Shown piece after piece: positions 1-7,368 of a stretch of DNA of 14,814 bases. Position numbers and translations under genes: made by a program. Under the pieces are notes generated by a model. The model was not told the DNA's origin. It did not search any database and worked only from the letters and a program-made list of their open reading frames with translations. Origin of the DNA: Clostridiales bacterium (GTDB lineage: Bacteria; Bacillota; Clostridia; Oscillospirales; JAAYXM01); the NCBI GenBank assembly GCA_012515925.1, contig JAAYXM010000182.1, positions 1 through 14,814 on the forward strand. Direction: 5' to 3'. Each line of letters opens with the position of its first letter. The stretch's first letter is position 1.

Positions 1-702
1 CGGCGGCTCAATAATATACGGCTTGAACTTATCGGGGTTTTGCCTGAAATCCGTCATCGCCTCATACGCGCCTTTACGTATCATCTCCCGCGCGCGAACC
101 GGGTGGATATGTACCGCGCCTAAGTTTCTTACCGCGTATTCCTCAAAGCTGCATTCATCGCCTCTTCCGATTGCGACGCCCTCCTTGACCCAGACCGTAT
201 GTATCTCCGGGATAAGCGCTTTCGCCTCCAACGCAAACGCCTTATCGCCCGCGCCGAAAATCGCGGGATACCCGTATTGCCCCGCCAGCGCGGCTATATG
301 TCCGAATTCACCGAGGGAAATACCGTTTATGCGGCTGTCTATCATTCCCTGATAGCCCGTATGGGCGATATGCGCCTGCGGCGTTCCTGCCTTGGCGTGC
401 TGGCCTACCCAGGCTATTGCGTCAAAATCGCCGTTAAGCCCGAACTGGTGCGGAACCGCCCAGCCGCGGGAATACAGCGCGCGCTCGTCTAACAGCATAA
501 CTTCGATTGCGCCGTGGCCGTGGCCGTCGATAACGAAAAATTCGTCCGCGCCCGCTTCGGCAAAGCCCTCAATCGCAGCGTTTACTTCTTTCGTAAGCAG
601 CTCTTTAGCCTTTTCGTAATAGCGGCTTTCCGGGAAAATCCAGTCGTCGCGGTTAATTACCCCGCTTACGCCCTCAAGGTCGGTCATAATAACAATTTTC
701 AT
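1..702 (-). CDS. M55-family D-aminopeptidase (DppA-like), C-terminus cut by left window edge
   Basis: The reading frame is open from an ATG at 702 to base 1 with no stop, so 234 residues are visible and the C-terminus lies outside the window. The protein begins MKIVIMTDLEGVSGV, the hallmark N-terminus of M55 peptidases. Candidate zinc ligands by comparison with Bacillus DppA are Asp8 and Glu10 (DLE), His61 (VIDGHGH), His102 (VGQHAKAG) and Glu132 (GISLGEFG). The conserved AHT motif is at residues 113-115. DppA is a cytoplasmic decameric zinc enzyme that removes N-terminal D-amino acids, preferring D-Ala-D-Ala. The start is supported by AAGGTGA (709-715). It lies 24 bp behind the glycosidase-like gene and is probably co-transcribed with it. 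The family call is firm; the substrate is inferred, since M55 proteins beside glycosidases are not all proven D-peptidases. Confidence 0.9.
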   Translation of the reverse strand, partial: MKIVIMTDLEGVSGVINRDDWIFPESRYYEKAKELLTKEVNAAIEGFAEAGADEFFVIDGHGHGAIEVMLLDERALYSRGWAVPHQFGLNGDFDAIAWVGQHAKAGTPQAHIAHTGYQGMIDSRINGISLGEFGHIAALAGQYGYPAIFGAGDKAFALEAKALIPEIHTVWVKEGVAIGRGDECSFEEYAVRNLGAVHIHPVRAREMIRKGAYEAMTDFRQNPDKFKPYIIEPP

Positions 703-726
703 GTTTGTTCACCTTTACGTATATAA

Positions 727-2772
727 CTATTCTATAATCACAATTTCATAATCGGTTATTTCGGGAAGCGTAAATTCCATACCGTTTTCTGTTTTTTTGA
801 TGTTTGCGGCGCTTTTACCCGAAACGGTTTTCACCGATGATACTTCCGTGTCGAGATTAAGACGGAAATCCACATCCTTAATCGGGATAAGGCGGTCTAT
901 GGGACGCTCCATCTCACCTGTAATATTTATTACATGCAGAAAGTATCTGTTATTCTGCCTGCGCAGGACCACCTCAACGCTGCCCGGCGCGTTCGTCTCC
1001 ACCAGCGGGTCGGCCATATCGCACACCGCGTTTTTAATCATGCGCTTATGGTCGGGATTTGTATTATTACTATAGAATTCGCCGAGGGCGCCCGTGAAAT
1101 ACACGCTTTTACCCTTGCCGTATGTGTTGCTTATAATCGAAGGGAACGAGTCCTTCGGAATATCTACATACCTGCTTTTCATCGGTACGCAGTATTCGGC
1201 GTTTACCACGGCTCCGGCGAGGGGCTCCACGTTCGTCGCGAGTGTCGGGGCGGCAGTGTGCTTCCAGCTGAGTCCGGCGGTAACCGGGCACTCGTTTGTA
1301 ACCCATTGATACCCCGAACCGACGCCGGCGGGATAAGTCACAAACCCTTTGACTTTTATACCCTGGACGTCCGCGAGCTTCGGGGAGTCCGCTCTTGTAC
1401 CGTATTGGTTGTAAAAACCCGTGTCGAATTCGGATATCAGGTTTCCGCCGTTTGCGACAAACTCGCGGATTTTATCCGCGACCTCGTCGCGCATACACGC
1501 GCAGGTAGGCAGAATCAGCAAATCGTAATTTGAAAGCTCGCCGTCTAAAATGCTCTCCTCGTCTATAAGGCCGTGCTGGATATGATTTCGCATTAATGCC
1601 TCGTAATAGCCCATAAACGCGGCGTAGTGGTCGCTGCTTACTTCTTGTTGCGTGCCCGCGTGCCGTGCGTCGGTGAAATCCGTCTTGCGAACGCTTGACG
1701 AATAATAATTCGCGCTGTCCTGTGACCACATTAAGGCGACCTTTGACTGAGCCTCGGAGCCCGAAAAGATATCCTTGTGTTCGTTGATAAACGCGTTCAT
1801 TTCAATGGCAGCCCTGCCGCCTCCGGTATTCATCTGCTCGATGGGCCCGTGAATGCCGTACCAGACGTTTGCGCCGTTGGCCAGCGACTGGGCGTAGTAT
1901 ATCTTTGTCTCGTGGTATGTATGCATGCAAAACGACCATGGCTTGTAATCGCCCGCGATAAAGATAACCGTTGGTTTTCCCTTAGCCTGGGTTTCAATCA
2001 TCTTCGCCATGGGACTTACATGCCAGAGCGGAGTTTCCTTATTGACCCAGACAAAACCGCCCTCCGCTCCCAAAAGGTCTACATAGGGCTCCAGTTTTCG
2101 CGTGTTACTGCCCGTAACGTCCGCACAGAGCGCGGAATTGTTGAGGTACAACAGTATATTGGGGTTTATCGACTTGACGGTATCATGGATTTCCCGCATG
2201 AAATCGGCGACCCCGTCTATGTTGAAATTCATATGCTCGATATAGGTGGCCTCTGATATCGGCTTGCCGTATGTTTCCTTAAACTCCTTATCGCATGCGG
2301 GGCAATGGCATTCCAGCATAACCGGTCCGTCAAGGAATATGCCGTCGATATCGCGCCTGCATAGATTCGCGAAGCTTTCTTTAATATACTCCCGATAACC
2401 GCTTCTCAGGCAGATATACGGAAAAACATCATAAGCCATCAGTGGATTGCCGGAAGCGTCTCTCTGCGCCCAGTCGGGATGCTCAGAGTACATTTCGTCC
2501 ATGCAGTGAATATTTATATAAACGATTACACGTAAGCCGGCGGCCCTTGTTTTCTTTAAATATTCGTCGAGCTTTAAAGCCTCCTTCTCGTCCGTGTAGT
2601 GGCCCTTGGCGTAGGACGCGGCCAGGTGAAAGAGCTGCTCCGTGTTAAACCCGTACCCGATTGTGTATTCATTAAGTATTTGCTCGCTTATTTTTGCCCT
2701 TTCCTTTTCGTCTTTCCCGTAATTGCACTGCACCGCCGAGATAATCAAGGGTTGTTTTTCCCACCATCTCAT
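727..2772 (-). CDS. Putative glycoside hydrolase, TIM barrel (GHL6-like) with beta-galactosidase-type trimerisation domain
   Basis: This 681-aa protein has no signal peptide, so it is probably cytoplasmic. Residues about 8-320 look like a (beta/alpha)8 barrel of the hypothetical glycosyl hydrolase 6 type. Typical signs are DGIFLDGP (143-150, candidate catalytic Asp148), the following CHCPAC cysteine cluster (155-160) and FKETYG (164-169). LLGAEGGFVW (233-242) is a further candidate active-site strand. Residues about 340-590 resemble the class I glutamine-amidotransferase fold of GH42 trimerisation domains (YDLLILPTCACM, FVANGGNLISEFDTG, YGKGKSVYFTG). Residues about 595-681 form a small beta domain. 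The start is chosen because AAGGAGAG sits about 8 nt upstream of the ATG. It is first in the minus-strand operon, ahead of the M55 peptidase. Substrate is unknown; assignment to a numbered GH family cannot be made by eye. Confidence 0.8.
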   Translation of the reverse strand: MRWWEKQPLIISAVQCNYGKDEKERAKISEQILNEYTIGYGFNTEQLFHLAASYAKGHYTDEKEALKLDEYLKKTRAAGLRVIVYINIHCMDEMYSEHPDWAQRDASGNPLMAYDVFPYICLRSGYREYIKESFANLCRRDIDGIFLDGPVMLECHCPACDKEFKETYGKPISEATYIEHMNFNIDGVADFMREIHDTVKSINPNILLYLNNSALCADVTGSNTRKLEPYVDLLGAEGGFVWVNKETPLWHVSPMAKMIETQAKGKPTVIFIAGDYKPWSFCMHTYHETKIYYAQSLANGANVWYGIHGPIEQMNTGGGRAAIEMNAFINEHKDIFSGSEAQSKVALMWSQDSANYYSSSVRKTDFTDARHAGTQQEVSSDHYAAFMGYYEALMRNHIQHGLIDEESILDGELSNYDLLILPTCACMRDEVADKIREFVANGGNLISEFDTGFYNQYGTRADSPKLADVQGIKVKGFVTYPAGVGSGYQWVTNECPVTAGLSWKHTAAPTLATNVEPLAGAVVNAEYCVPMKSRYVDIPKDSFPSIISNTYGKGKSVYFTGALGEFYSNNTNPDHKRMIKNAVCDMADPLVETNAPGSVEVVLRRQNNRYFLHVINITGEMERPIDRLIPIKDVDFRLNLDTEVSSVKTVSGKSAANIKKTENGMEFTLPEITDYEIVIIE

Positions 2773-2802
2773 AATAATACTCTCCTTGTTAAAATTTGCA
2801 AT

Positions 2803-2831
2803 AGAATATCATATTAATTTATAATAGTCAA
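2803..2831 (-). promoter_or_regulatory. Probable sigma-A promoter for the glycosidase/M55 operon
   Basis: On the minus strand the -35 box TTGACT (2831-2826) is followed by a 17-nt spacer and TATTCT (2808-2803). TG one base upstream of the -10 box makes an extended -10 (TGATATTCT). The predicted transcript would start near 2796, giving a leader of about 24 nt that holds the AAGGAGAG ribosome binding site. Confidence 0.6.
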
Positions 2832-2888
2832 TATACTATTCCGCTTTTTTAATAAAGAAATTAAAAATATATAAGCGAAACATATTTC

Positions 2889-2901
2889 GATTAGTCTAAT
2901 C
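2889..2901. promoter_or_regulatory. Palindrome GATTAG-T-CTAATC, candidate operator
   Basis: This is a perfect 6-bp inverted repeat around a single central T, about 58 bp upstream of the proximal minus-strand -35 box. A weaker dyad, TGAT-TAT-ATCA (2918-2928), lies 16 bp beyond it. The position suits an activator or repressor site for the minus-strand operon. The cognate regulator is not in the window, and AT-rich DNA yields dyads by chance. Confidence 0.3.
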
Positions 2902-2962
2902 AATACTTATACATATATGATTATATCAATAATAATATACTGATTACACCGCTCACAACATA

Positions 2963-2990
2963 ATAATACAGTATAATTAATAAAAGTCAA
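2963..2990 (-). promoter_or_regulatory. Possible distal minus-strand promoter
   Basis: TTGACT (2990-2985), a 16-nt spacer and TATTAT (2968-2963) read on the minus strand as a reasonable sigma-A promoter. Its -10 box lies inside the left arm of the outer inverted repeat. Transcription from here would give a leader of about 180 nt carrying the GATTAG palindrome. It is weaker evidence than the proximal site because of the very high AT content. Confidence 0.3.
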
Positions 2991-3048
2991 CAGGTTATTA
3001 ACGAAATTTTTTGACTCAGATTTTTAACACAGGATATTTAATAACCTG
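2991..3048. repeat. Inner inverted repeat, 11-bp arms (CAGGTTATTAA / TTAATAACCTG)
   Basis: The arms at 2991-3001 and 3038-3048 are perfect reverse complements with a 36-nt centre. They are nested within the 12-bp outer repeat. The arrangement could be paired binding sites for a DNA-looping regulator or a long hairpin in an RNA leader. No target-site duplication or transposase is visible, so a mobile element is not supported. Confidence 0.55.
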
Positions 3049-3259
3049 CATAAGCCGCGGCTTGTCGGGAAAGAGGTGATATACTGTATTATAATATATT
3101 AAAGAAGCTCCCGCGTTTTCCGCGCCGGATAAAGCGGCAGATTTATAATTGCTCCGTTTATACGGTAACCGCGCTTTGAAAAACGGATCGCGTATTTCGG
3201 ATGCTTTTCCTTAATATAAACTTGCAATTAGGGGATTTGCGTTAAAAAGCAAAATCGGC

Positions 3260-3288
3260 TTTCCAATTATGGCGTAATGTGCTAAAAT
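3260..3288 (+). promoter_or_regulatory. Probable promoter of the eight-gene plus-strand operon
   Basis: TTTCCA (3260-3265), a 17-nt spacer and TAAAAT (3283-3288) fit a sigma-A promoter. TG at 3280-3281 gives an extended -10, TGCTAAAAT, which compensates for the poor -35. The expected start near 3295 leaves a leader of about 30 nt before the ATG at 3328. The GGAGGT ribosome binding site lies in that leader. Confidence 0.45.
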
Positions 3289-3327
3289 ATGATTAAAATT
3301 TGCACGGTAAAAACCATGGAGGTAATA

Positions 3328-5178
3328 ATGGATAAAAACAGGGTCAGAGTCGGTATTGAAATCGGCGAGCATACAAAGAATCCCGAGGAGTTTTTGACCG
3401 TAATCAAAGAAAATTACAATACGGACGAGCTTGGGTTCGTTCTGGTAAAAATGATACCGGAAGAGATTGAAGAGCGGCTGTTTTACGAATGGGCGCGGTT
3501 TTTTAAGGAAAACGATATCTGCTTCGCGTTTTTATATACGCAGCAGCGCGGCGCGCCTCCGGGAAAGAAAAGTCATTTGAGCCGCGAACTGGTCGAGGGC
3601 ATTAAGAAAATAGCCGGTGATTATTTTGTCGGCGATATGATAGGCGAGACCGGCGGCCTTGCTTCCTGGCCGAAGGGCTATTATAAAGAGGGCGGTATGC
3701 CGCCGCAGGGTCTTGACAGCATGCAGGACGTTAAGGACGCGTATATAAAGCATGTTTCAGAGTTTACGGAGCTTGACAGAAGCTTCGGGGTGGACAACGT
3801 GCTTGCCGTCGAGGCAACGGCATTCAGCCGTTATAATTTCGAGGCGGGCGTAAAAACCGCGTTTCTTGAAACCGAATGCGGCAATCCCGTTATACTCTCC
3901 GCGTTTACGCGCGGGGCGACGCGCGGCTACGGCAACACGGAATGGGGCAGCCATGTCGCGCATGAATGGTACGGCGGGCTGCGCAACGACGATCCGCTCA
4001 AGTATAAGCGCTTAAAGCTCGCGTATTATTATTCGTACCTCGCCGGCGCCAATTACATTTACCCGGAAAGCGGCGGCGATATAATCAGGTCGTTCGGGTA
4101 TAATTACGGCGCTGATTCGGAGTACTGCCGCATATACAGGGACACATGGAGCGAGTTCGCGAGGTTCGCGAAGAATGAAATACGCGGAGAGGGCCCCGAG
4201 GTTAAGGTCGCGTTTATCCACGGCAATTTAGACGGGTATACCGGCTGGGGCGGGTCAACCGTCTGGAACCAGTACGACCGCGAGGAATGGGGATACTCCG
4301 ACGCCGAGCACGCCTGGGATATACTGTACGACTTAAACCATGCCCGTAACTGGCACGAGCCGGAAAACTACGGGGACCCGGATGTGAGCGCCGCGCCGGC
4401 TTACGGCATGTATGACGTTATACCGATTGAAACGCCGGCGAGTATTATGAAACGCTATGACTACCTGATATTCGCGGGCTGGAATACCATGACGGACGAG
4501 CTTTACGGGAACCTGAAGGAATATGTAAAAAACGGGGGAAACCTGTTTTTAACCGCGGCGCACCTCAACACGAGCGCGAGGCGAAGCGGGGAGATAAAGC
4601 TGATTTATGACGGGCGGCTTGAGGAGTTTTTGGGCTGCCGCGTGAATAACAGCGGCGCGAGATTAAACAGCGGCGCGAAGTTTTTCCGGGAAAGCAATAT
4701 GCCCGGCGTGCTTTATCCCGCCACGATGGATTCAAGCTGCGATCCGATTTGCGCGGGCGGCTTCGCGAGCTATGCGGATATCGAGCTTGTCGGCGCGGAG
4801 GTAAAGGCGGTTCTGACCGATACCTTCGGTATTGACATGGACGATAATCCCCGCCCGGTACTGATTGAAAACCGCTTCGGCAAGGGCGTTGTCACGCTGC
4901 TCGCGACGCTTGAGTATCCGGGCTCGAACTCCGTATACCCGCTTTACCGGACGATTGTGCGCGAAATCTTCTCGGCGAGCCACAGGTTGTGCGATATACA
5001 GGTGTTATCCGGCGAAAAGCTGGAATTCGCGGTTTACCGCGTCGGGTCCCGGCGTAAGGTTTATCTTTTAAATACGGACTATAATGTGCCGGTAAACGCG
5101 ATTGTTCTGGCTTGCGGGAAAAGGCATGAGATTACGATTCCGCCGGTTTCCTTAAAGATGCTTGAAACAGAGGAGTAG
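3328..5178 (+). CDS. Putative glycosidase: TIM barrel plus amidotransferase-like domain, unrecognised family
   Basis: I do not recognise a named family for this 616-aa protein. The ATG at 3328 is preferred over the in-frame ATG at 3289 because GGAGGT lies 6 nt before it and the earlier ATG overlaps the promoter. It has no signal peptide. Residues about 5-285 look like a (beta/alpha)8 barrel. Candidate acidic catalytic residues are Glu162 (VLAVEATAFSRYNF), Glu205 and Glu213 (TEWGSHVAHEWYGG), and Glu247 (YIYPESGG). Residues about 290-550 resemble the glutamine-amidotransferase-like trimerisation domain of GH42-type enzymes (YDYLIFAGWN, YVKNGGNLFLTAAHLN, RFGKGVVTLLATLEYPG). A short beta domain ends the protein. 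The layout parallels the divergent 681-aa gene. It leads an operon of unrelated housekeeping genes, with tagA 5 nt downstream. Hydrolase activity is inferred from fold only. Confidence 0.65.
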   Translation: MDKNRVRVGIEIGEHTKNPEEFLTVIKENYNTDELGFVLVKMIPEEIEERLFYEWARFFKENDICFAFLYTQQRGAPPGKKSHLSRELVEGIKKIAGDYFVGDMIGETGGLASWPKGYYKEGGMPPQGLDSMQDVKDAYIKHVSEFTELDRSFGVDNVLAVEATAFSRYNFEAGVKTAFLETECGNPVILSAFTRGATRGYGNTEWGSHVAHEWYGGLRNDDPLKYKRLKLAYYYSYLAGANYIYPESGGDIIRSFGYNYGADSEYCRIYRDTWSEFARFAKNEIRGEGPEVKVAFIHGNLDGYTGWGGSTVWNQYDREEWGYSDAEHAWDILYDLNHARNWHEPENYGDPDVSAAPAYGMYDVIPIETPASIMKRYDYLIFAGWNTMTDELYGNLKEYVKNGGNLFLTAAHLNTSARRSGEIKLIYDGRLEEFLGCRVNNSGARLNSGAKFFRESNMPGVLYPATMDSSCDPICAGGFASYADIELVGAEVKAVLTDTFGIDMDDNPRPVLIENRFGKGVVTLLATLEYPGSNSVYPLYRTIVREIFSASHRLCDIQVLSGEKLEFAVYRVGSRRKVYLLNTDYNVPVNAIVLACGKRHEITIPPVSLKMLETEE

Positions 5179-5183
5179 GATAA

Positions 5184-5918
5184 ATGTCCGACAGGGTAAC
5201 GGTTTTAGGAGTCGGGTTTGACAACCTGACGTTTACCGACGCGGTGGAAACCGCGTACAGCATGATAAAACATGAACGTGCGCACACCATAGTTACGCCG
5301 AATTCCGAGATAGTCTATGCCGCGCGGAAAAACCCCGGGCTTACGGACGCGCTGAACCGCGCGGATCTGGTCGTCGCGGACGGCATAGGCGTGGTGTACG
5401 CGTCAAGGTTTTACAAGACGCCGGTTAAATGCAAAATCGCGGGGATTGAGCTCGGCGAGGCGCTTTTAAAAAAGCTCTCCGCTACGGGCGAGAGCGTGTT
5501 TTTACTCGGCTCAAAGCCCGGCGTCGCGGAACTCGCGGCGAAAAACCTTTGCGGGAAATACCCGGGGCTTAGCATAGCGGGGACGCATCACGGATATTTC
5601 GAGGATGACGATAGTATAGTTGAGTTAATCAACAAAAGCGGGGCGCGGGTGGTTTTCGTCTGCCTCGGCGCGCCGAAGCAGGAGCTCTGGATGACAAGGT
5701 ACGCGCCGCGGCTTAACGCCCGCCTGCTTTTAGGGCTCGGCGGCTCGCTTGACGCCTACGCGGGGATATCAAAGCGCGCGCCGGAAATCTGGATTAAACT
5801 CGGGCTCGAATGGTTCTACCGGCTTGTTAAGCAGCCCACCCGGATCGGGCGTATGCTCGCGCTTCCCAAATTCTTGTTTGCCGCGATGGTTGACGCGGCA
5901 AAACGCGGAAAGGTTTGA
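5184..5918 (+). CDS. tagA: WecG/TagA/CpsF family glycosyltransferase (GT26), N-acetylmannosaminyltransferase-like
   Basis: This 244-aa protein has the usual length and motifs of GT26 enzymes: TPN (38-40), ADGIGV (65-70, with Asp66 as the likely catalytic base), GAPKQE (162-167), GLGGSLD (184-190) and GLEWFYRL with basic residues to about 223. TagA/TarA transfers ManNAc from UDP-ManNAc to undecaprenyl-PP-GlcNAc at the inner face of the membrane. That step starts linkage units for wall teichoic acid or secondary cell wall polymers. The C-terminal tail is amphipathic and basic, as expected for membrane attachment. It begins 5 nt after the preceding stop with AGGAG overlapping the upstream gene end. 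No other polymer genes are adjacent, so the exact polymer is unknown. An SLH-domain protein in the same window makes a secondary wall polymer plausible. Confidence 0.9.
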   Translation: MSDRVTVLGVGFDNLTFTDAVETAYSMIKHERAHTIVTPNSEIVYAARKNPGLTDALNRADLVVADGIGVVYASRFYKTPVKCKIAGIELGEALLKKLSATGESVFLLGSKPGVAELAAKNLCGKYPGLSIAGTHHGYFEDDDSIVELINKSGARVVFVCLGAPKQELWMTRYAPRLNARLLLGLGGSLDAYAGISKRAPEIWIKLGLEWFYRLVKQPTRIGRMLALPKFLFAAMVDAAKRGKV

Positions 5919-5922
5919 TTTT

Positions 5923-6693
5923 ATGCTTAAGGTTCAGCTTCTGTCCCATACCGCGCAGCCGGAGAGGATTGTCGCGTGCGCGGCTAAAATGTGCTACAGC
6001 AGCGCGGGCGCCGATGATATACTCGACGGGCTCACCGACGAAAAAACCGCGGGTTTCCTGGATATGTTAAATAACCTCGGACATGAAAGCCCGTTTGAGC
6101 ACGCGAGCTTTACATTCGCGGTGGAGGGCGTTTCGAGAACGCTTTTAGCGCAGCTTACGCGCCACAGGATTGCGTCATACAGCGTAAAATCACAACGGTA
6201 TGTTAACGAGACGGAGTTTTCCCATGTCACGCCTCCCGAGATTGAGGATTTGCCCGAAGCGCGGGAGGTTTTCATGAACGCGATGAGGCAGGACAGGGAA
6301 AACTACGAGAAGCTTTTTAAGCTTTTGTTCGATAAGCACTTTGACAGATTAATAAAGGACGGCGAGCCTGAAAAACAGGCGCGCGTCAAGGCGGAAAAAT
6401 CGGCAAACGAGGACGCGCGGTATGTGCTGCCTAACGCGTGCGAAACCAAGCTGATTGTAACGATGAACGTAAGGTCGCTCTGGAATTTTTTTGAGCTTCG
6501 CTGCTGCAACCGCGCGCAGTGGGAAATCCGCGCGCTCGCGGAAGAGATGCTGAAGCTTTGCCGCGCCGCCGCGCCGGGATTGTTTAAAAGCGCGGGGCCG
6601 GGCTGCGTTTCGGGTCCGTGTCCCGAGGGCAGAATGAGCTGCGGCAAAATAACGGAGGTCAGGAAAAAATACGCGGAACAGAAAGGTTATTGA
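5923..6693 (+). CDS. thyX: Flavin-dependent thymidylate synthase ThyX
   Basis: ThyX converts dUMP to dTMP using methylene-tetrahydrofolate as carbon donor and FAD/NADPH for reduction, releasing THF rather than dihydrofolate. The 256-aa protein carries the diagnostic RHRX7S motif (Arg80-His81-Arg82 to Ser90) followed by QRYVNE. It also has ARYVLPNACET (165-175), which carries conserved active-site residues, and RAQWEIRALAEEM (197-209). A cysteine-rich tail, GCVSGPCPEGRMSCG (227-241), is commonly seen in clostridial ThyX. The frame is open upstream to 5749, but the start at 5923 is set by the conserved N-terminus (MLKVQLL) and a GGAAAGG site near 5908-5913. It starts 4 nt after tagA stops, and tmk follows after 3 nt. 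Confidence 0.96.
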   Translation: MLKVQLLSHTAQPERIVACAAKMCYSSAGADDILDGLTDEKTAGFLDMLNNLGHESPFEHASFTFAVEGVSRTLLAQLTRHRIASYSVKSQRYVNETEFSHVTPPEIEDLPEAREVFMNAMRQDRENYEKLFKLLFDKHFDRLIKDGEPEKQARVKAEKSANEDARYVLPNACETKLIVTMNVRSLWNFFELRCCNRAQWEIRALAEEMLKLCRAAAPGLFKSAGPGCVSGPCPEGRMSCGKITEVRKKYAEQKGY

Positions 6694-6696
6694 AAT

Positions 6697-7368
6697 ATGG
6701 CGGGGAAGATAATCGTGCTCGAGGGCACGGACGCGTCCGGCAAGACGACGCAGTTTAAGCTTTTGCATGAGCGGCTCGCCGGAGAGGGATTTAATATCAG
6801 GGCGGTTACGTTTCCGCGGTACGAGGAGGAGTCCTCCGCGCTCGTGCGCATGTATCTGCGCGGCGAGTTTGGGAAATCCCCCTCGGATGTAAACGCCTAT
6901 GCCGCGTCATCGTTTTTCGCGGTTGACCGGTGCGCGTCGTACCTTAAGGACTGGAAAGACTTTCATGACTCGGACGGTATTGTGTTAATCGACAGGTATA
7001 CCACATCGAACGCGATATACCAGGCTTCAAAGCTTAATATGGACAAGCGCCTTGAGTTTTGCGCCTGGCTGTTTGATTTTGAATACAGGCTTCTGGGGCT
7101 TCCCAAACCGGATATTGTTCTGTTTCTGGACATGCCGCCGGAATACGCCATGAAGCTTTTGGCGGGGCGGCTCGGGAAAACCCGGGACATACACGAACGC
7201 GATTATGAATACCTTAAGGAATGCTATGAAACCGCCGAATTGTTGACGAAAGAGTATTCATGGGATAGAATATCCTGCGTAAGCAACGGTATAATAAGAC
7301 AAATAAAGGATATACATGAGGATATCCACGGATTAATAAAAAACAGGCTGCGGGGAGATTTATGCTGA
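6697..7368 (+). CDS. tmk: Thymidylate kinase (dTMP kinase)
   Basis: Tmk phosphorylates dTMP to dTDP with ATP in the cytoplasm, the step directly after ThyX. The 223-aa protein has the Walker A loop GTDASGKTT (10-18), the base-binding region around FPRYEEESS (39-47), the DRY motif in LIDRYTTSN (97-105) and a basic lid segment GRLGKTRDIHERDYEYL (157-173). Length is close to the family norm of about 205-225. It starts 3 nt after the thyX stop, with AAAGG inside the thyX end as ribosome binding site. Its last 7 nt overlap the next gene. The motif pattern is of the longer Tmk subgroup rather than the classic E. coli form. Confidence 0.95.
   Translation: MAGKIIVLEGTDASGKTTQFKLLHERLAGEGFNIRAVTFPRYEEESSALVRMYLRGEFGKSPSDVNAYAASSFFAVDRCASYLKDWKDFHDSDGIVLIDRYTTSNAIYQASKLNMDKRLEFCAWLFDFEYRLLGLPKPDIVLFLDMPPEYAMKLLAGRLGKTRDIHERDYEYLKECYETAELLTKEYSWDRISCVSNGIIRQIKDIHEDIHGLIKNRLRGDLC

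Larger units (their letters stand above)
2963..3092. repeat. Outer inverted repeat, 12-bp arms (ATAATACAGTAT / ATACTGTATTAT)
   Basis: The arms at 2963-2974 and 3081-3092 are perfect reverse complements separated by 106 bp. They enclose the shorter inner inverted repeat at 2991-3048. Each arm contains TATTAT reading outward, the left arm on the minus strand and the right arm on the plus strand, so each could also form part of a divergent -10 element. Confidence 0.55.
2773..3327. other. Divergent AT-rich control region (555 bp, no convincing gene)
   Basis: This spacer separates the two divergent glycosidase-like genes. The left part (about 2780-3010) is extremely AT-rich and carries two minus-strand promoter candidates, a GATTAG-T-CTAATC palindrome and the left arms of two nested inverted repeats. 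The middle (about 3100-3215) is richer in GC. It contains a minus-strand open frame of 42 codons (3227-3099, TTG start) with no ribosome binding site, which may be a gene remnant or chance. The right end carries the plus-strand promoter and ribosome binding site for the 616-aa gene. I see no tRNA, riboswitch consensus or T-box. Confidence 0.6.

Noticed and set aside
934..1533. Plus-strand open frame of 199 codons inside the 681-aa glycosidase gene
   Set aside because: It is antisense to a gene with clear domain motifs and has no recognisable product.
2991..3048. Nested inverted repeats as ends of an insertion sequence or MITE
   Set aside because: No transposase, no flanking target-site duplication and no second copy in the window.
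5749..5922. 58-codon upstream extension of the thyX frame
   Set aside because: The extension overlaps tagA and has no family similarity; the ThyX N-terminus begins at MLKVQLL (5923).
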